Assembly: GCA_900548975.1 (NCBI GenBank)
Contig: URMS01000007.1
Location: 68,066-132,065, forward strand
Length of the DNA stretch: 64,000 nt
Source: an uncultured Porphyromonadaceae bacterium
GTDB taxonomy: Bacteria > Bacteroidota > Bacteroidia > Bacteroidales > Muribaculaceae
Direction: 5' to 3'
A model generated the notes under the pieces. That model made no database searches. It was not told where the DNA came from and saw only the letters and a list, made by a program, of their open reading frames with translations. This document shows positions 25,122-34,011 of the stretch, piece by piece. The position numbers were made by a program, and so were the translations under genes. Within the stretch, counting starts at the first letter, position 1; every line of letters starts with the position of its first letter.

Positions 25122-26648
25122 ATGGAACAGCCGACCACACGCCGCTCTGCCGACTGCCGCTATCTGATACCCATGATTCTGACGGGTATCATCGGGTTTC
25201 TGTTCGCATACTGTTCCAACTGGTTTGCCGATGCCATTGAGTACAAGTATATCCATCCGGTAGGCGATTACGAGTTCCAGTCGGATACTGTAGGCAGTCT
25301 GGCAGATATATGGGAGTCGCAGTGCAACCACTATTTCGGCACCAACGGCCGATTTGTGGTTCATTTTATCGTGCAGATATTCTGCGGACTGGTCGGAAAG
25401 GTGTGGTTTGCCCTCTTCAACGGACTTATCTGGTTCCTGCTGCCGTATCTCGTGGTGCGCTTTGCTACCCGGGGCTCGAAATCGCTCTCTGTGTCGGTGA
25501 GCGCCTGCGCCCTTATCCTGATAATGCTGCTTCAGGTGCGGATCGATCCGCCATTTCAGATCAACTATGCCTGGACTGCCACCGCGATTGTCGGCTGGCT
25601 CATGATATTTTTCAGCGGTCGCAGCTATTCGGCATGGATGCTGATATTTATAGGAATCTACAGCTTCCTCTGTGGCGAGTGCAACGAGAGTTTCTCCATC
25701 CCCATATGCTTTGCCATGGCGGCGTATGCCCTGCGTCGCCGTTTCCGCCTCACGCCGGCCCAGTGGGTGGCTGCGGTAACATTCGGTATAGCAGCGATAA
25801 TACTGGTGGCAGCGCCGGGCAACTGGCTACGTCTTGGCGAGGTTTCCTATGCCACCCGTCATACTCTCGGAACTTACTATTTTTTTATTCCGGCATTGTT
25901 TGTGCCTGCATTGTGTGCCTGCGTAGCGTGGTCGCGCCGGCATTCAGCCGAAATAGCGTTTACGCCCGAAGTCCTGTTTTTGGTGGTGCTGGTAGCGGTT
26001 AATTATTCACTCGGCACAGTCACCGGCTATCAGTGGGGTGCGCGTATGGTGTTTATGGCCAATCTGTGCATTGTTATGGCCGCACTGGCTCTTGTCGCGA
26101 AAAAACATCTCTCGGTTGTGGCGAACGCCGTGCTTGTGCTTATTGCTTTGGTATCGGTGGCATGGCATGCGGTGGATACAAAGAAATTCAACGATACCGA
26201 CAACCGTATCTACGAAACTTACGCGGCGTCGGCCGACGGTGTTGTCTATCTGCCCGACACTGTTTTTTCCGAGCATATATGGTGGGTCAGGAACGCTCAC
26301 CAGGGCCATGTGCTCGAGTCGCGTCTGCGCACTCCGGGTTTGGCGGATATTAAAATCCGCCCCGAGGCACTGCGAAACATCCCTGCCGATGCCGATACCA
26401 ATGTAATTGTCGAAGTCGCTCCGCAGGCGTGGCTTATGGTGCAGTCGAAGAAGCATCCCGCAAGATTTATCCTTCATAAGAAGATACTCCCCGGAACGGT
26501 AGCTCGTCATATGGCCGACCGCGAGATTGATTTCAGTATACCGCGCGATGTAGTTTTCGAGGAAAACGACATGCAGTGGATAGGCTTTTACCGCAATATA
26601 TGGCCTCTTACAGCTACGGAAATGGAAATGACAGAAAACAGACAGTGA
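25122..26648 (+). CDS. Polytopic membrane protein, DUF6056-like
   Basis: The 508-residue protein starts at ATG 25122, two bases after the birA stop. It has about ten hydrophobic segments (first near 18-38, then groups at 95-160, 175-225, 230-330), followed by a soluble C-terminal third (about 345-508) without cysteine motifs. An N-terminal loop contains WESQCNHYFGTNGRFVVH. The layout resembles DUF6056 and other GT-C-like membrane proteins found beside glycosyltransferases. It could transfer or flip a sugar, but no catalytic motif is clear. It is coupled to the GT2 gene by a TGATG overlap, which suggests a joint role in surface glycan synthesis. Confidence 0.7.
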   Translation: MEQPTTRRSADCRYLIPMILTGIIGFLFAYCSNWFADAIEYKYIHPVGDYEFQSDTVGSLADIWESQCNHYFGTNGRFVVHFIVQIFCGLVGKVWFALFNGLIWFLLPYLVVRFATRGSKSLSVSVSACALILIMLLQVRIDPPFQINYAWTATAIVGWLMIFFSGRSYSAWMLIFIGIYSFLCGECNESFSIPICFAMAAYALRRRFRLTPAQWVAAVTFGIAAIILVAAPGNWLRLGEVSYATRHTLGTYYFFIPALFVPALCACVAWSRRHSAEIAFTPEVLFLVVLVAVNYSLGTVTGYQWGARMVFMANLCIVMAALALVAKKHLSVVANAVLVLIALVSVAWHAVDTKKFNDTDNRIYETYAASADGVVYLPDTVFSEHIWWVRNAHQGHVLESRLRTPGLADIKIRPEALRNIPADADTNVIVEVAPQAWLMVQSKKHPARFILHKKILPGTVARHMADREIDFSIPRDVVFEENDMQWIGFYRNIWPLTATEMEMTENRQ

Positions 26649-27643
26649 TGGAGCCTAAGGTATCGGTAATAGTATGCACTTATAATCACGAGGACACCGT
26701 CGGTGCCGCTCTCGACTCCATACTGGCCCAGCGCACCGATTTCGACTTCGAGATTGTGGTGTCCGATGACTGTTCCGCCGACGGCACCGCCGACATAGTG
26801 CGCTCATATGCCGCACGCTATCCCGACCGAGTGCGGGCCATTTTCAATGCCGAAAACAAGGGTGTGGCCGACAACTACTTCGACACGCTCTACGAATGCC
26901 GTGGCCGCTACATAGCCGACCTCGCCGGCGACGATGTGTGGACCGATACCGGTAAACTCGCACGTCAGGCGGCGCTGATGGACTCCGATCCGTCGATAGT
27001 GCTGTGTCATGGCGCATGGTGTTTCCTGCATCCAGACGGAAGCATGAGCGAGCCGAGCGGCTATGCCAAGCCGGCGTCGGCCGGCGTTGTCGAGGCCGGC
27101 GAAGCGGTGCCGCTGCTCCTGCAGCACCGCCGAAGCGAGTTTTTCATACATCTGTGCACTTCGATGTACCGTCGTGATACCGCGATAGCGCTCACGCAGA
27201 AATACTCCGAGTTTTTCTATGGCCGCGACCTCCCTTGCGAGGACCTGCAGCTCGAAGTGCTTATGGCCGCCAACGGCCGCATAGCCTACGACCCTGCGCC
27301 TGTGCTTGCCTACCGCGTGGGGCACGACAGCGTGTCATCGCCTGTCAATATGGCTAAAAATGCCGTTTTCACGGCGCGTATAGTGGCCCTGACCCTGCGC
27401 CTTGCCGACGAGCTGTGTGCCGACAAGAGCGCGCTCGCGCCGTATTTCGACGGTGCCATGACCTATGCCGCTTCGCGTGCCTTGATATCGGGGTCGGCGC
27501 AGGCGGCCGCCGAATGCAGCCGCACGGCCTCTCTCCTGGCCCCGCACCGTCTTCCGGCAAAGGTGAGAGTCGCTTTGGCCTTGATGCGGAGCCGCTTCAC
27601 CCATACTGTATCCCGTTTTGCCTACAAACTGATCCCACGATGA
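26648..27643 (+). CDS. Glycosyltransferase family 2
   Basis: The 331-residue protein has a GT-A fold: VSVIVCTYNHEDTVGAALDSILAQ at the N-terminus, EIVVSDDCSADGTADIV, an acidic DLAGDDVW motif in the place of the metal-binding DXD, and CEDLQLEVLMAANGRI. It would transfer a sugar from a nucleotide donor to a glycan or lipid acceptor at the inner face of the membrane. ATG 26648 overlaps the previous stop by one base, and its own stop overlaps the next start by four bases. The acceptor and product are unknown. Confidence 0.88.
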   Translation: MEPKVSVIVCTYNHEDTVGAALDSILAQRTDFDFEIVVSDDCSADGTADIVRSYAARYPDRVRAIFNAENKGVADNYFDTLYECRGRYIADLAGDDVWTDTGKLARQAALMDSDPSIVLCHGAWCFLHPDGSMSEPSGYAKPASAGVVEAGEAVPLLLQHRRSEFFIHLCTSMYRRDTAIALTQKYSEFFYGRDLPCEDLQLEVLMAANGRIAYDPAPVLAYRVGHDSVSSPVNMAKNAVFTARIVALTLRLADELCADKSALAPYFDGAMTYAASRALISGSAQAAAECSRTASLLAPHRLPAKVRVALALMRSRFTHTVSRFAYKLIPR

Positions 27644-28563
27644 TAAAAACCGCCATACGTCGATTCAAGGCGCTGTTTACCAGGGTTCACGAGCTGCATA
27701 ATTCGCTCGATGCATTTCCCTATTACTTCAGGCGCGCCGAATACGAAAAAATAATCTTCGGCGACGCCGGCAGTGGCGTCACTGACCGCGATTATTGCGG
27801 CCGGCCCGTTGTGGTGTCGCTCACCAGCTATGGGCGGCGGCTCATCGACGTTTGCTTCACCATCGAGAGCATCATGCAGCAGTCGTGGCGACCGAACCGC
27901 ATAGTGCTGTGGCTCGCTCCCGACGATATGGCGCGGCCGCTGCCCGAAGCGCTTGTGCGTCAGCAGGCCCGCGGTCTGGAGATACGCCGCACCCCCGATA
28001 TTCGCAGCTATAAAAAACTGTTGCCGGCTCTTGAAGCCATGCCCGACGCCTGCATTGTCACTGTCGACGACGATATGATCTACGACTTCGATCTGCTCGA
28101 GCGTCTTATAAAGGGTCATATTGCCAATCCTCATGCCATAGTAAGTACCAAAACCTATCGTGTGGCCTTCGACCGTCGTAACCGTCTTTTGCCATATCGG
28201 AAGTGGGACCGGAGCAATGACGGACCCGGCGAAAGAAGTGCCGCCCTTTTTGTGCTCGGCGGAGCCGGCACACTCTATCCCCCCGGCAGCCTTGCGCCGG
28301 AGGTCGCCGATACAGCTCTGTGCATGAAGCTTTCACCCGGCGCCGACGATGTATGGTTCAATATCATGGCGCGGCGCCAGGGCACGCCGGTTGTCAAGAT
28401 ACCGGTGCGTCACCCCGAAGCGAAGGAATACATCGACAACCGCAACATGCTCGATACCGGCCTCGCTCGGCAGAATGTCGACAACAACGCCAACGACCGG
28501 CAGCTCGCCGCCGTGCTCGCTCATTTCAATCTTGATCCTTATTCACTTTTCATGAAAAAATAA
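27640..28563 (+). CDS. Glycosyltransferase (GT-A type)
   Basis: The 307-residue protein starts MIKTAIRRFKALFTRV and contains VVVSLTSYGRRLIDVCFTIESIMQQSW, an RIVLWLAPDD strand and the metal-binding ACIVTVDDDMIYDFDLLERL. A later ALFVLGGAGTLYPPGSL loop and DDVWFNIMARRQG complete the catalytic region. This pattern is common among glycosyltransferases of bacterial surface polysaccharide clusters. The gene overlaps the GT2 gene by four bases (ATGA) and is followed three bases later by a GH97 gene. The two transferases and the DUF6056 protein probably build one glycan; which one cannot be told. Confidence 0.8.
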   Translation: MIKTAIRRFKALFTRVHELHNSLDAFPYYFRRAEYEKIIFGDAGSGVTDRDYCGRPVVVSLTSYGRRLIDVCFTIESIMQQSWRPNRIVLWLAPDDMARPLPEALVRQQARGLEIRRTPDIRSYKKLLPALEAMPDACIVTVDDDMIYDFDLLERLIKGHIANPHAIVSTKTYRVAFDRRNRLLPYRKWDRSNDGPGERSAALFVLGGAGTLYPPGSLAPEVADTALCMKLSPGADDVWFNIMARRQGTPVVKIPVRHPEAKEYIDNRNMLDTGLARQNVDNNANDRQLAAVLAHFNLDPYSLFMKK

Positions 28564-28566
28564 CCA

Positions 28567-30495
28567 ATGAACCGATTCACATTACTGTCTGCCGCCTTTG
28601 CAGCGGGAGCTTTGTCGGCCGCCGCTGTCACCGTCGACAGCCCCGACGGCCGTCTGCGCCTCACCATCGACGCGGGTGGCGCTACGCCTCTCTATTCCAT
28701 AAACTACGACGGCAAGGCCATTGTCGAGCCTTCGCCTCTGGGATTCGATACCAACATCGGCAATTTCTCGAAAGGTTTTCGCATTGTATCGGAGAAAGTC
28801 GACACCGTGCACCGTGTGTTCTCGCAGGATAAAATCAAGAAAAAGAACATCGACTACAAGGCCACGCGCCTTACCGTAGGCTTCGCCGGCCCCGACAAGC
28901 ACCGCTTCTCCATGGAGTGGGAAGTTGCCGACAACGATGTGGCTTTCCGCTATCTCATTCCCGCTCAGGGCGACACCCGCGCTCTGGTGATAGAGAAGGA
29001 GGCTACCGGATATCGCTTTCCATCGCAGTCTACTGCTTTTGTCACATCGCAGAGCGACCCGATGATAGGCTGGAAGCGCACCAAGCCCAGCTATGAGGAA
29101 TATTATGCCGTCGATGCGCCCCTCGATTCTGCTTCGACCTACGGCCACGGCTATACTTTCCCGGCGCTGTTCCGTATCGGCGGGGATGGCTGGGCGCTGC
29201 TGTCGGAAAGTGGTGTCGACGGTTACTACTGCGCTTCGCATCTCAGCGACTACGACAACGGCCTCTACACCATAGCATACCCCATGCCGGGCGAAAACAA
29301 CGGCAACGGCTCGGCCTCGGCGGCAATAGCGCTCCCCGGCAAGACGCCCTGGCGCACCATTACGGTCGGCGCCGGTCTCGCTCCCATTGTCGAGACCACA
29401 GCCCCCTGGAATGTTGTTGAGCCGCGCTATACCCTCGACCGTCCGGCTCAGACCGGACGTGGCACATGGAGCTGGCTGCTGTGGCAGGACAACTCTATCA
29501 ACGACAAGGACCAGCGAGCTTTCATCGATTTCGCATCAGAGATGGGCTATGAAAATGTGCTTATCGACAACTGGTGGGACAACAACATCGGCCGCAAGGG
29601 CATGGAGGATCTTATTGCTTATGCACATTCGAAGGGTGTGAATCCCATTCTGTGGTATTCGTCGAGCGGATACTGGAACGATATCGAGCAAAGTCCTGTC
29701 AACCACATGGATCGCCCGATAGTCCGCAAGAAAGAGATGAAATGGATGCGTGACAACGGCATACGTTCGATTAAGGTCGACTTTTTCGGTGGCGACAAGC
29801 AGGAAACGATGCGGCTCTATGAAGACATCCTCAGCGATGCCGCCGACTATGGCATAGACGTTGTTTTCCATGGCTGCACGCTGCCGCGCGGATGGGAGCG
29901 CATGTACCCCAACTTTGTCGGCAGTGAGGCTGTGCTTGCTTCCGAGAACCTTGTATTCGGTCAGGATTTCTGCGACAAGGAGGCTCTTCATGCCACCCTG
30001 CATCCTTTTATCCGCAATTCGGTTGCCATTATGGAGTACGGCGGAACGGTGCTCAACAAGCGTCTCAACCGCGGCAACGACGGCGGCACACGCCGTGTTA
30101 CCGGCGATGCATTCCAGCTCGCAACTTCGATACTTTTCCAGAATCCGGTGCAGAATTTCGCTTTGGCACCCAACAACCTCACCGATGCTCCTGCCGAAGC
30201 TATCGACTTTATGAAGGCCGTGCCGACCACATGGGACGACACCCGCTTTATCGATGGTTACCCCGGCCGGTATGTGGTGCTTGCCCGCTGCAACAAGGGC
30301 CGCTGGTATATAGCCGGCGTCAATGCCACCGACAAGCCTCTCAAACTGCGTCCCGACCTTGCGCCTCTCGGACTCGAAGGTAAAACAGCTGAGCTCTACG
30401 TCGACGCTCCCGGCCTCAAATTCACCAAAACACTCTACAAACCCAAATCCACAATCGAAGTCGCTCCCAACGGCGGTTTCGTCCTGGTCTTCTGA
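28567..30495 (+). CDS. GH97 glycoside hydrolase, exported
   Basis: The 642-residue protein has a signal peptide (MNRFTLLSAAFAAGALSAAA), an N-terminal beta-sandwich (about 20-290), a TIM barrel (about 300-560) and a C-terminal beta domain. GH97 signatures include WSWLLWQDNSINDKDQ, YENVLIDNWWD and SIKVDFFGGDKQETM. Asp405 in KVDFF fits the nucleophile of the retaining alpha-galactosidase subgroup rather than the inverting glucosidases such as SusB; this assignment is inferred. ENLVFGQDFCDKEALH and GGTVLNKRL follow. It is the last gene of the porX-tsaE-birA-glycosyltransferase run and is followed by a three-hairpin repeat and a terminator. Confidence 0.93.
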   Translation: MNRFTLLSAAFAAGALSAAAVTVDSPDGRLRLTIDAGGATPLYSINYDGKAIVEPSPLGFDTNIGNFSKGFRIVSEKVDTVHRVFSQDKIKKKNIDYKATRLTVGFAGPDKHRFSMEWEVADNDVAFRYLIPAQGDTRALVIEKEATGYRFPSQSTAFVTSQSDPMIGWKRTKPSYEEYYAVDAPLDSASTYGHGYTFPALFRIGGDGWALLSESGVDGYYCASHLSDYDNGLYTIAYPMPGENNGNGSASAAIALPGKTPWRTITVGAGLAPIVETTAPWNVVEPRYTLDRPAQTGRGTWSWLLWQDNSINDKDQRAFIDFASEMGYENVLIDNWWDNNIGRKGMEDLIAYAHSKGVNPILWYSSSGYWNDIEQSPVNHMDRPIVRKKEMKWMRDNGIRSIKVDFFGGDKQETMRLYEDILSDAADYGIDVVFHGCTLPRGWERMYPNFVGSEAVLASENLVFGQDFCDKEALHATLHPFIRNSVAIMEYGGTVLNKRLNRGNDGGTRRVTGDAFQLATSILFQNPVQNFALAPNNLTDAPAEAIDFMKAVPTTWDDTRFIDGYPGRYVVLARCNKGRWYIAGVNATDKPLKLRPDLAPLGLEGKTAELYVDAPGLKFTKTLYKPKSTIEVAPNGGFVLVF

Positions 30496-30500
30496 ACGCC

Positions 30501-30619
30501 GGGCGCAAGCACCCGCGGTGAGCGGGTGCCTGGACAATAGCGCAGGGTGGAGCGAAGCGAGACCCTGCGATTGGTCACCTTCTCAAGAAACTAAAACCCG
30601 CGAGAGCGGGTTGCGAGAC
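30501..30619 (+). repeat. Dispersed three-hairpin element, copy 3
   Basis: Hairpins GCACCCGC/GCGGGTGC (30509-30529), CGCAGGGT/ACCCTGCG (30541-30569) and AACCCGC/GCGGGTT (30595-30612) followed by GCGAGAC, as in copy 1. The loop of the middle hairpin holds GCGAAGC. Confidence 0.85.
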
Positions 30620-30636
30620 AACTACATTCTCTATAA

Positions 30637-30677
30637 AATGAAGCCTAACTCCTGTGCGACAGACGTTAGGCTTCATT
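30637..30677. terminator. Bidirectional terminator between the GH97 and GH106 genes
   Basis: A 13-bp perfect stem (AATGAAGCCTAAC with its complement, 30637-30649 and 30665-30677) lies between convergent genes, flanked by short A/T-rich runs. Confidence 0.65.
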
Positions 30678-30708
30678 ATAATTATGTAATGATTGTTTGC
30701 CGGAACTA

Positions 30709-33700
30709 TCAATAAACTATTTTGACGGGGGAGAGGAGGCCGGTTGGCTGAAGGTCCGACTGTGGCGAAGGGCTGCGGAGATTCCATGTTTTGCGTTGGT
30801 CGGCGGGGAGGCCGGCGTCGTAGACAAGGCGGTTGAACCATGTGCCGGTTACCTTTATCGACAGTTCGTTGGTGCCTTCTCGCAGATACTTGGATATGTC
30901 GGTGGTGTAGGGTTCGCACCAGAGTATGCCTGCTGACTGGCCGTTGACGGTGATATCGGCAATGTCGGCCACACGGCCCAGATCGAGGGTATAGCTTGTG
31001 CCGGGCCTGAGGTCTTTTATGTCGAAAGTGGTTGTGTATGTGGCTGTGCCTGCAAAGGCGCGGGCCTCGGCGCCGAGCGTGTCGATGTCGCACCAGGGCT
31101 TGAGTTCGTCGAGGTTTATGCTTTCGGGTGCGCCCCAGCCTGCGGGGAATGAAAGCGTCCATGGGCGGTCGAGGTCGATGGATGCCGTTGCGTTGCGGTG
31201 TGTGGGCTGCCCTGTCGGTTTGTCGGTGAAGACTACAAAGCATGAGCCGGCTGCCGGCAGGTCGAGTTTCACCCGCGTGCGGCCGTCGGCCTTCTCATAT
31301 TCGGGTACGGTGACCGATCCGTCGACGGCGCTCCATATCTGCGGATAACCGTTGTTGCGGAAATCGGCTGTAGCCTTATAAGCACTTCCCTTCGGGGCTG
31401 CTACGAAGTACCAGTCGGCATCGTCATCGCGGAAATGCGACCACATGGCATCGCCGCCGGTCATGTCGGGAGCTATCCCGCAGAGTTTCAGCGCATCTTC
31501 GATGGATGTGCCCGAGATTACCCGGCCGTTGCCTACCAGGCGTACTCCATTTTTGCCGTTCCACAGTTGCTTTACGGCTTTTTCGAGGCGCTTGGCGGCT
31601 TTCTTTCCGCCGGTTAGAGTGGAGATTCCCTCGGGAGCGTTGCCTACAATAGTTGCGCCGTCGCGGACAAGGCGGTCAAGTGCCTCGACGGTCTCGGGCA
31701 GCATGCGACGGTTTTCGGGTATCCAGATCAGGGCATAGCTTATGCCTTCGGGGGTGACGATGCGGCCGTCGGCAACACTGAGACGGTGTACGAGCACATC
31801 GGGGTTACAGTAATCGTATTTGTATCCGGCAGGGAACGGAGCGTTTTGGTCGGGCTTGTGGTCCATTTCGTCGCCGAGATACCACAGTACGTCCGATACC
31901 GGGCGGCCGGTTTCCATCATATAGCTGCAGCGGGCAAGATAGTCGGTGAAGCAGTGCATATAGGGCCACCATGTCTGTCCGCGCAGGAACGGAGTGCCTA
32001 TGCCCTGGCCGCCGAACGAGGTGCCCGGAGGCAGAAAGCCTACCTGTGGATTGTGGGTGTAGGTGTGGAACACGAGGTGCGACACGCCCTCGGCCATGTT
32101 GGCGTCGGCGACCGATTTCAGGTATTCGAATTTCTCCTTCCATGTCACGGCGAACGAGGTGAACGCCTCGGCGGCCACGCGCTTCTTGCCGTATATGCGG
32201 GCGGCGGAGGCGGTAGGCTTTATCGGCTTGAAGTTGACGGAGCCGACATAGTTGTCGCCCATAGGCTGCCAGAACTCGCACATGGGCACGTCGGCATATT
32301 TGAAGTATTCGAGTATATCGCCGGGAACGACGTCGCCTATGGCTGTCTCGTAGGTTATGGTCATGCCGCGGTCGTGGGCCTGAGCGGCCATGTTGCCGTA
32401 GAAATTTTCGACGGTGAGGCCGTTGATGGTCCGGCGCCAGTCGCGCAGGAAGCGTGTGGTGGTCTCGTGGTCGGCTACTACGTATCCGAATATTGCAGGC
32501 AGCCATTTGCGGAGCTCGTAGCCCGTGGCTGATGCGAATTCCTGTTCCATGTCGGTGGTCCAGGTCTGTGTGGCGCATTCCCAGCTGTCCATGAGCATGC
32601 CTTTGAGCAGGGTGCCGGCAGGTCCGTCAGGAGCCGACAAACGGCCGATATAGTTGTCGAAATGCACCTTCGAACCGTTGCGGGAAAGTTTGTCGCATTC
32701 CCAGCCGGTACCCTCGACCGGCGCGGGACCGTTGCGGCGTCCGGTATTGATGTGGCCTATGCGCATCACCGTCCATCGGCCGGCCGGTGCTTTCCATGTC
32801 AGATTGCCGTCGGCGTCGGTCATGGATGTTATGTCGATGATTCGGTCGGCGTCTACGAATGCTTTTTCCGACTGGTGCGGGCTTGCAGCTGTGCGCTCTA
32901 TGGCCCGAAGCGACAGACCGGCCTCGGCCTCCCAGTTGTTCTTGCGGGCCGCCGTCGATATGCGCAGGCGGTCGAAACGTGCGTCGTGGGCATTTTTTAT
33001 CTCGATGGTATAGACCGAGCCTTTATGTTCGTCGAGAGCGAGGGTGACCGGATGTTCGTCCTGCCAGGCGCCCTGAGGTATGTCGGCGTCGAGAACGGTC
33101 TTGCCGTCGGATTTTACCGCTATGTGCACGCCCGGCTCGTAGCACCAGCCGTGATTCATGCTTTCGACGCAGGGCAGCTCTATGGACCGCAACGTTACAG
33201 GATGTTCGAAAGTCACATCCATGCGGTATGGAGTATCGGATGGTGCAAAGTTATAGCCTTTGTGAACTCCGCTAAGCCATTCCTGCCAGGGTGCATCGGT
33301 ATCATTTGTGAATGTTATACTGAATCGGGGCAGCTCACCGGCTTCCGGTGTAGGAAAGGCAAGCACGGCGATGTCGCGGTAGTCGCGCCAGTCCTCCGAC
33401 GAAGGTTTTGGCTTGGGGAGCGATATATTCTGTATAGTGCCGTTGCCGGTGACGTCGACAGTGCTCATCACAGCCTGGCGCATGGCGTTTTCCGGTTTTA
33501 TCCACGGACCGCCGGCCATGGCCCAGCCTGGACAGTTCTGCATGGTGAACCGCAGCCCCAGACGCTCGCACTCGGCGGCGGCGTGGTGCACGGCGTCGTC
33601 CCACTTCGGGTCGAGGCATTTGATAGGGTCGGTGACGCCGGGCCACACATTGTCGTTGAAATGGCCGTGGAAAAGCTGCACGCCCGAGAAGCCGGCGGCT

Positions 33701-33876
33701 GCGATAGCCTCGAGATCGGCGGTGATGCCTTCTTTCGACACATTTCCGCTGATGAAGTGGAACCATGTCTGCGGATGGTTGTCGGCAGGCGGATTCTGGA
33801 AATTATCGTGGGTCAGTGCGGTTGCCGGAAGCACGGAGGCCGCCAGCATGGCCGCAAAAAGATTCAAGGTTTTCAT
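30709..33876 (-). CDS. GH106-family alpha-L-rhamnosidase-like enzyme, exported
   Basis: The 1055-residue product starts at ATG 33876 with a signal peptide (MKTLNLFAAMLAASVLPATA); the open frame extends 40 codons further but through promoter sequence. The N-terminal part begins NPPADNHPQTWFHFISGNVSKEGITADLEAIAAAGFSGVQLFHG, diagnostic of GH106. Further on come MQNCPGWAMAGGPWI, DSWECATQTWTTDMEQEF and YEFWQ-type segments of the TIM barrel. A galactose-binding-like domain ends the protein (PWTLSFPAGWG to WNLRSPSP). GH106 members hydrolyse alpha-L-rhamnosides, for example in pectin rhamnogalacturonan II. A GH78 gene lies in the same window, but neither is next to a SusC/D pair. Confidence 0.93.
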   Translation of the reverse strand: MKTLNLFAAMLAASVLPATALTHDNFQNPPADNHPQTWFHFISGNVSKEGITADLEAIAAAGFSGVQLFHGHFNDNVWPGVTDPIKCLDPKWDDAVHHAAAECERLGLRFTMQNCPGWAMAGGPWIKPENAMRQAVMSTVDVTGNGTIQNISLPKPKPSSEDWRDYRDIAVLAFPTPEAGELPRFSITFTNDTDAPWQEWLSGVHKGYNFAPSDTPYRMDVTFEHPVTLRSIELPCVESMNHGWCYEPGVHIAVKSDGKTVLDADIPQGAWQDEHPVTLALDEHKGSVYTIEIKNAHDARFDRLRISTAARKNNWEAEAGLSLRAIERTAASPHQSEKAFVDADRIIDITSMTDADGNLTWKAPAGRWTVMRIGHINTGRRNGPAPVEGTGWECDKLSRNGSKVHFDNYIGRLSAPDGPAGTLLKGMLMDSWECATQTWTTDMEQEFASATGYELRKWLPAIFGYVVADHETTTRFLRDWRRTINGLTVENFYGNMAAQAHDRGMTITYETAIGDVVPGDILEYFKYADVPMCEFWQPMGDNYVGSVNFKPIKPTASAARIYGKKRVAAEAFTSFAVTWKEKFEYLKSVADANMAEGVSHLVFHTYTHNPQVGFLPPGTSFGGQGIGTPFLRGQTWWPYMHCFTDYLARCSYMMETGRPVSDVLWYLGDEMDHKPDQNAPFPAGYKYDYCNPDVLVHRLSVADGRIVTPEGISYALIWIPENRRMLPETVEALDRLVRDGATIVGNAPEGISTLTGGKKAAKRLEKAVKQLWNGKNGVRLVGNGRVISGTSIEDALKLCGIAPDMTGGDAMWSHFRDDDADWYFVAAPKGSAYKATADFRNNGYPQIWSAVDGSVTVPEYEKADGRTRVKLDLPAAGSCFVVFTDKPTGQPTHRNATASIDLDRPWTLSFPAGWGAPESINLDELKPWCDIDTLGAEARAFAGTATYTTTFDIKDLRPGTSYTLDLGRVADIADITVNGQSAGILWCEPYTTDISKYLREGTNELSIKVTGTWFNRLVYDAGLPADQRKTWNLRSPSPQSDLQPTGLLSPVKIVY

Positions 33877-34011
33877 ATCTGCATATTGATGATGCGCAAA
33901 AGTACGCAAATAAGCTGCCCCCGCTGTCCTCATCCCTGCCAAAATAGGAAAAACCTCCGCGGTTACCTGTCGTAAAGGACTTCTGAAATTTTGCAACTGA
34001 TGTTAAATTCG

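Noticed and set aside
30501..30619. Three-hairpin element read as a tRNA or riboswitch
   Set aside because: Three separate hairpins with short loops do not form a cloverleaf, and no known aptamer core was seen; it also lies downstream of genes.
33877..33996. Forty-codon N-terminal extension of the GH106 protein
   Set aside because: It would begin at a TTG, cross a likely -7 element (TACTTTTG on the minus strand) and displace the signal peptide.
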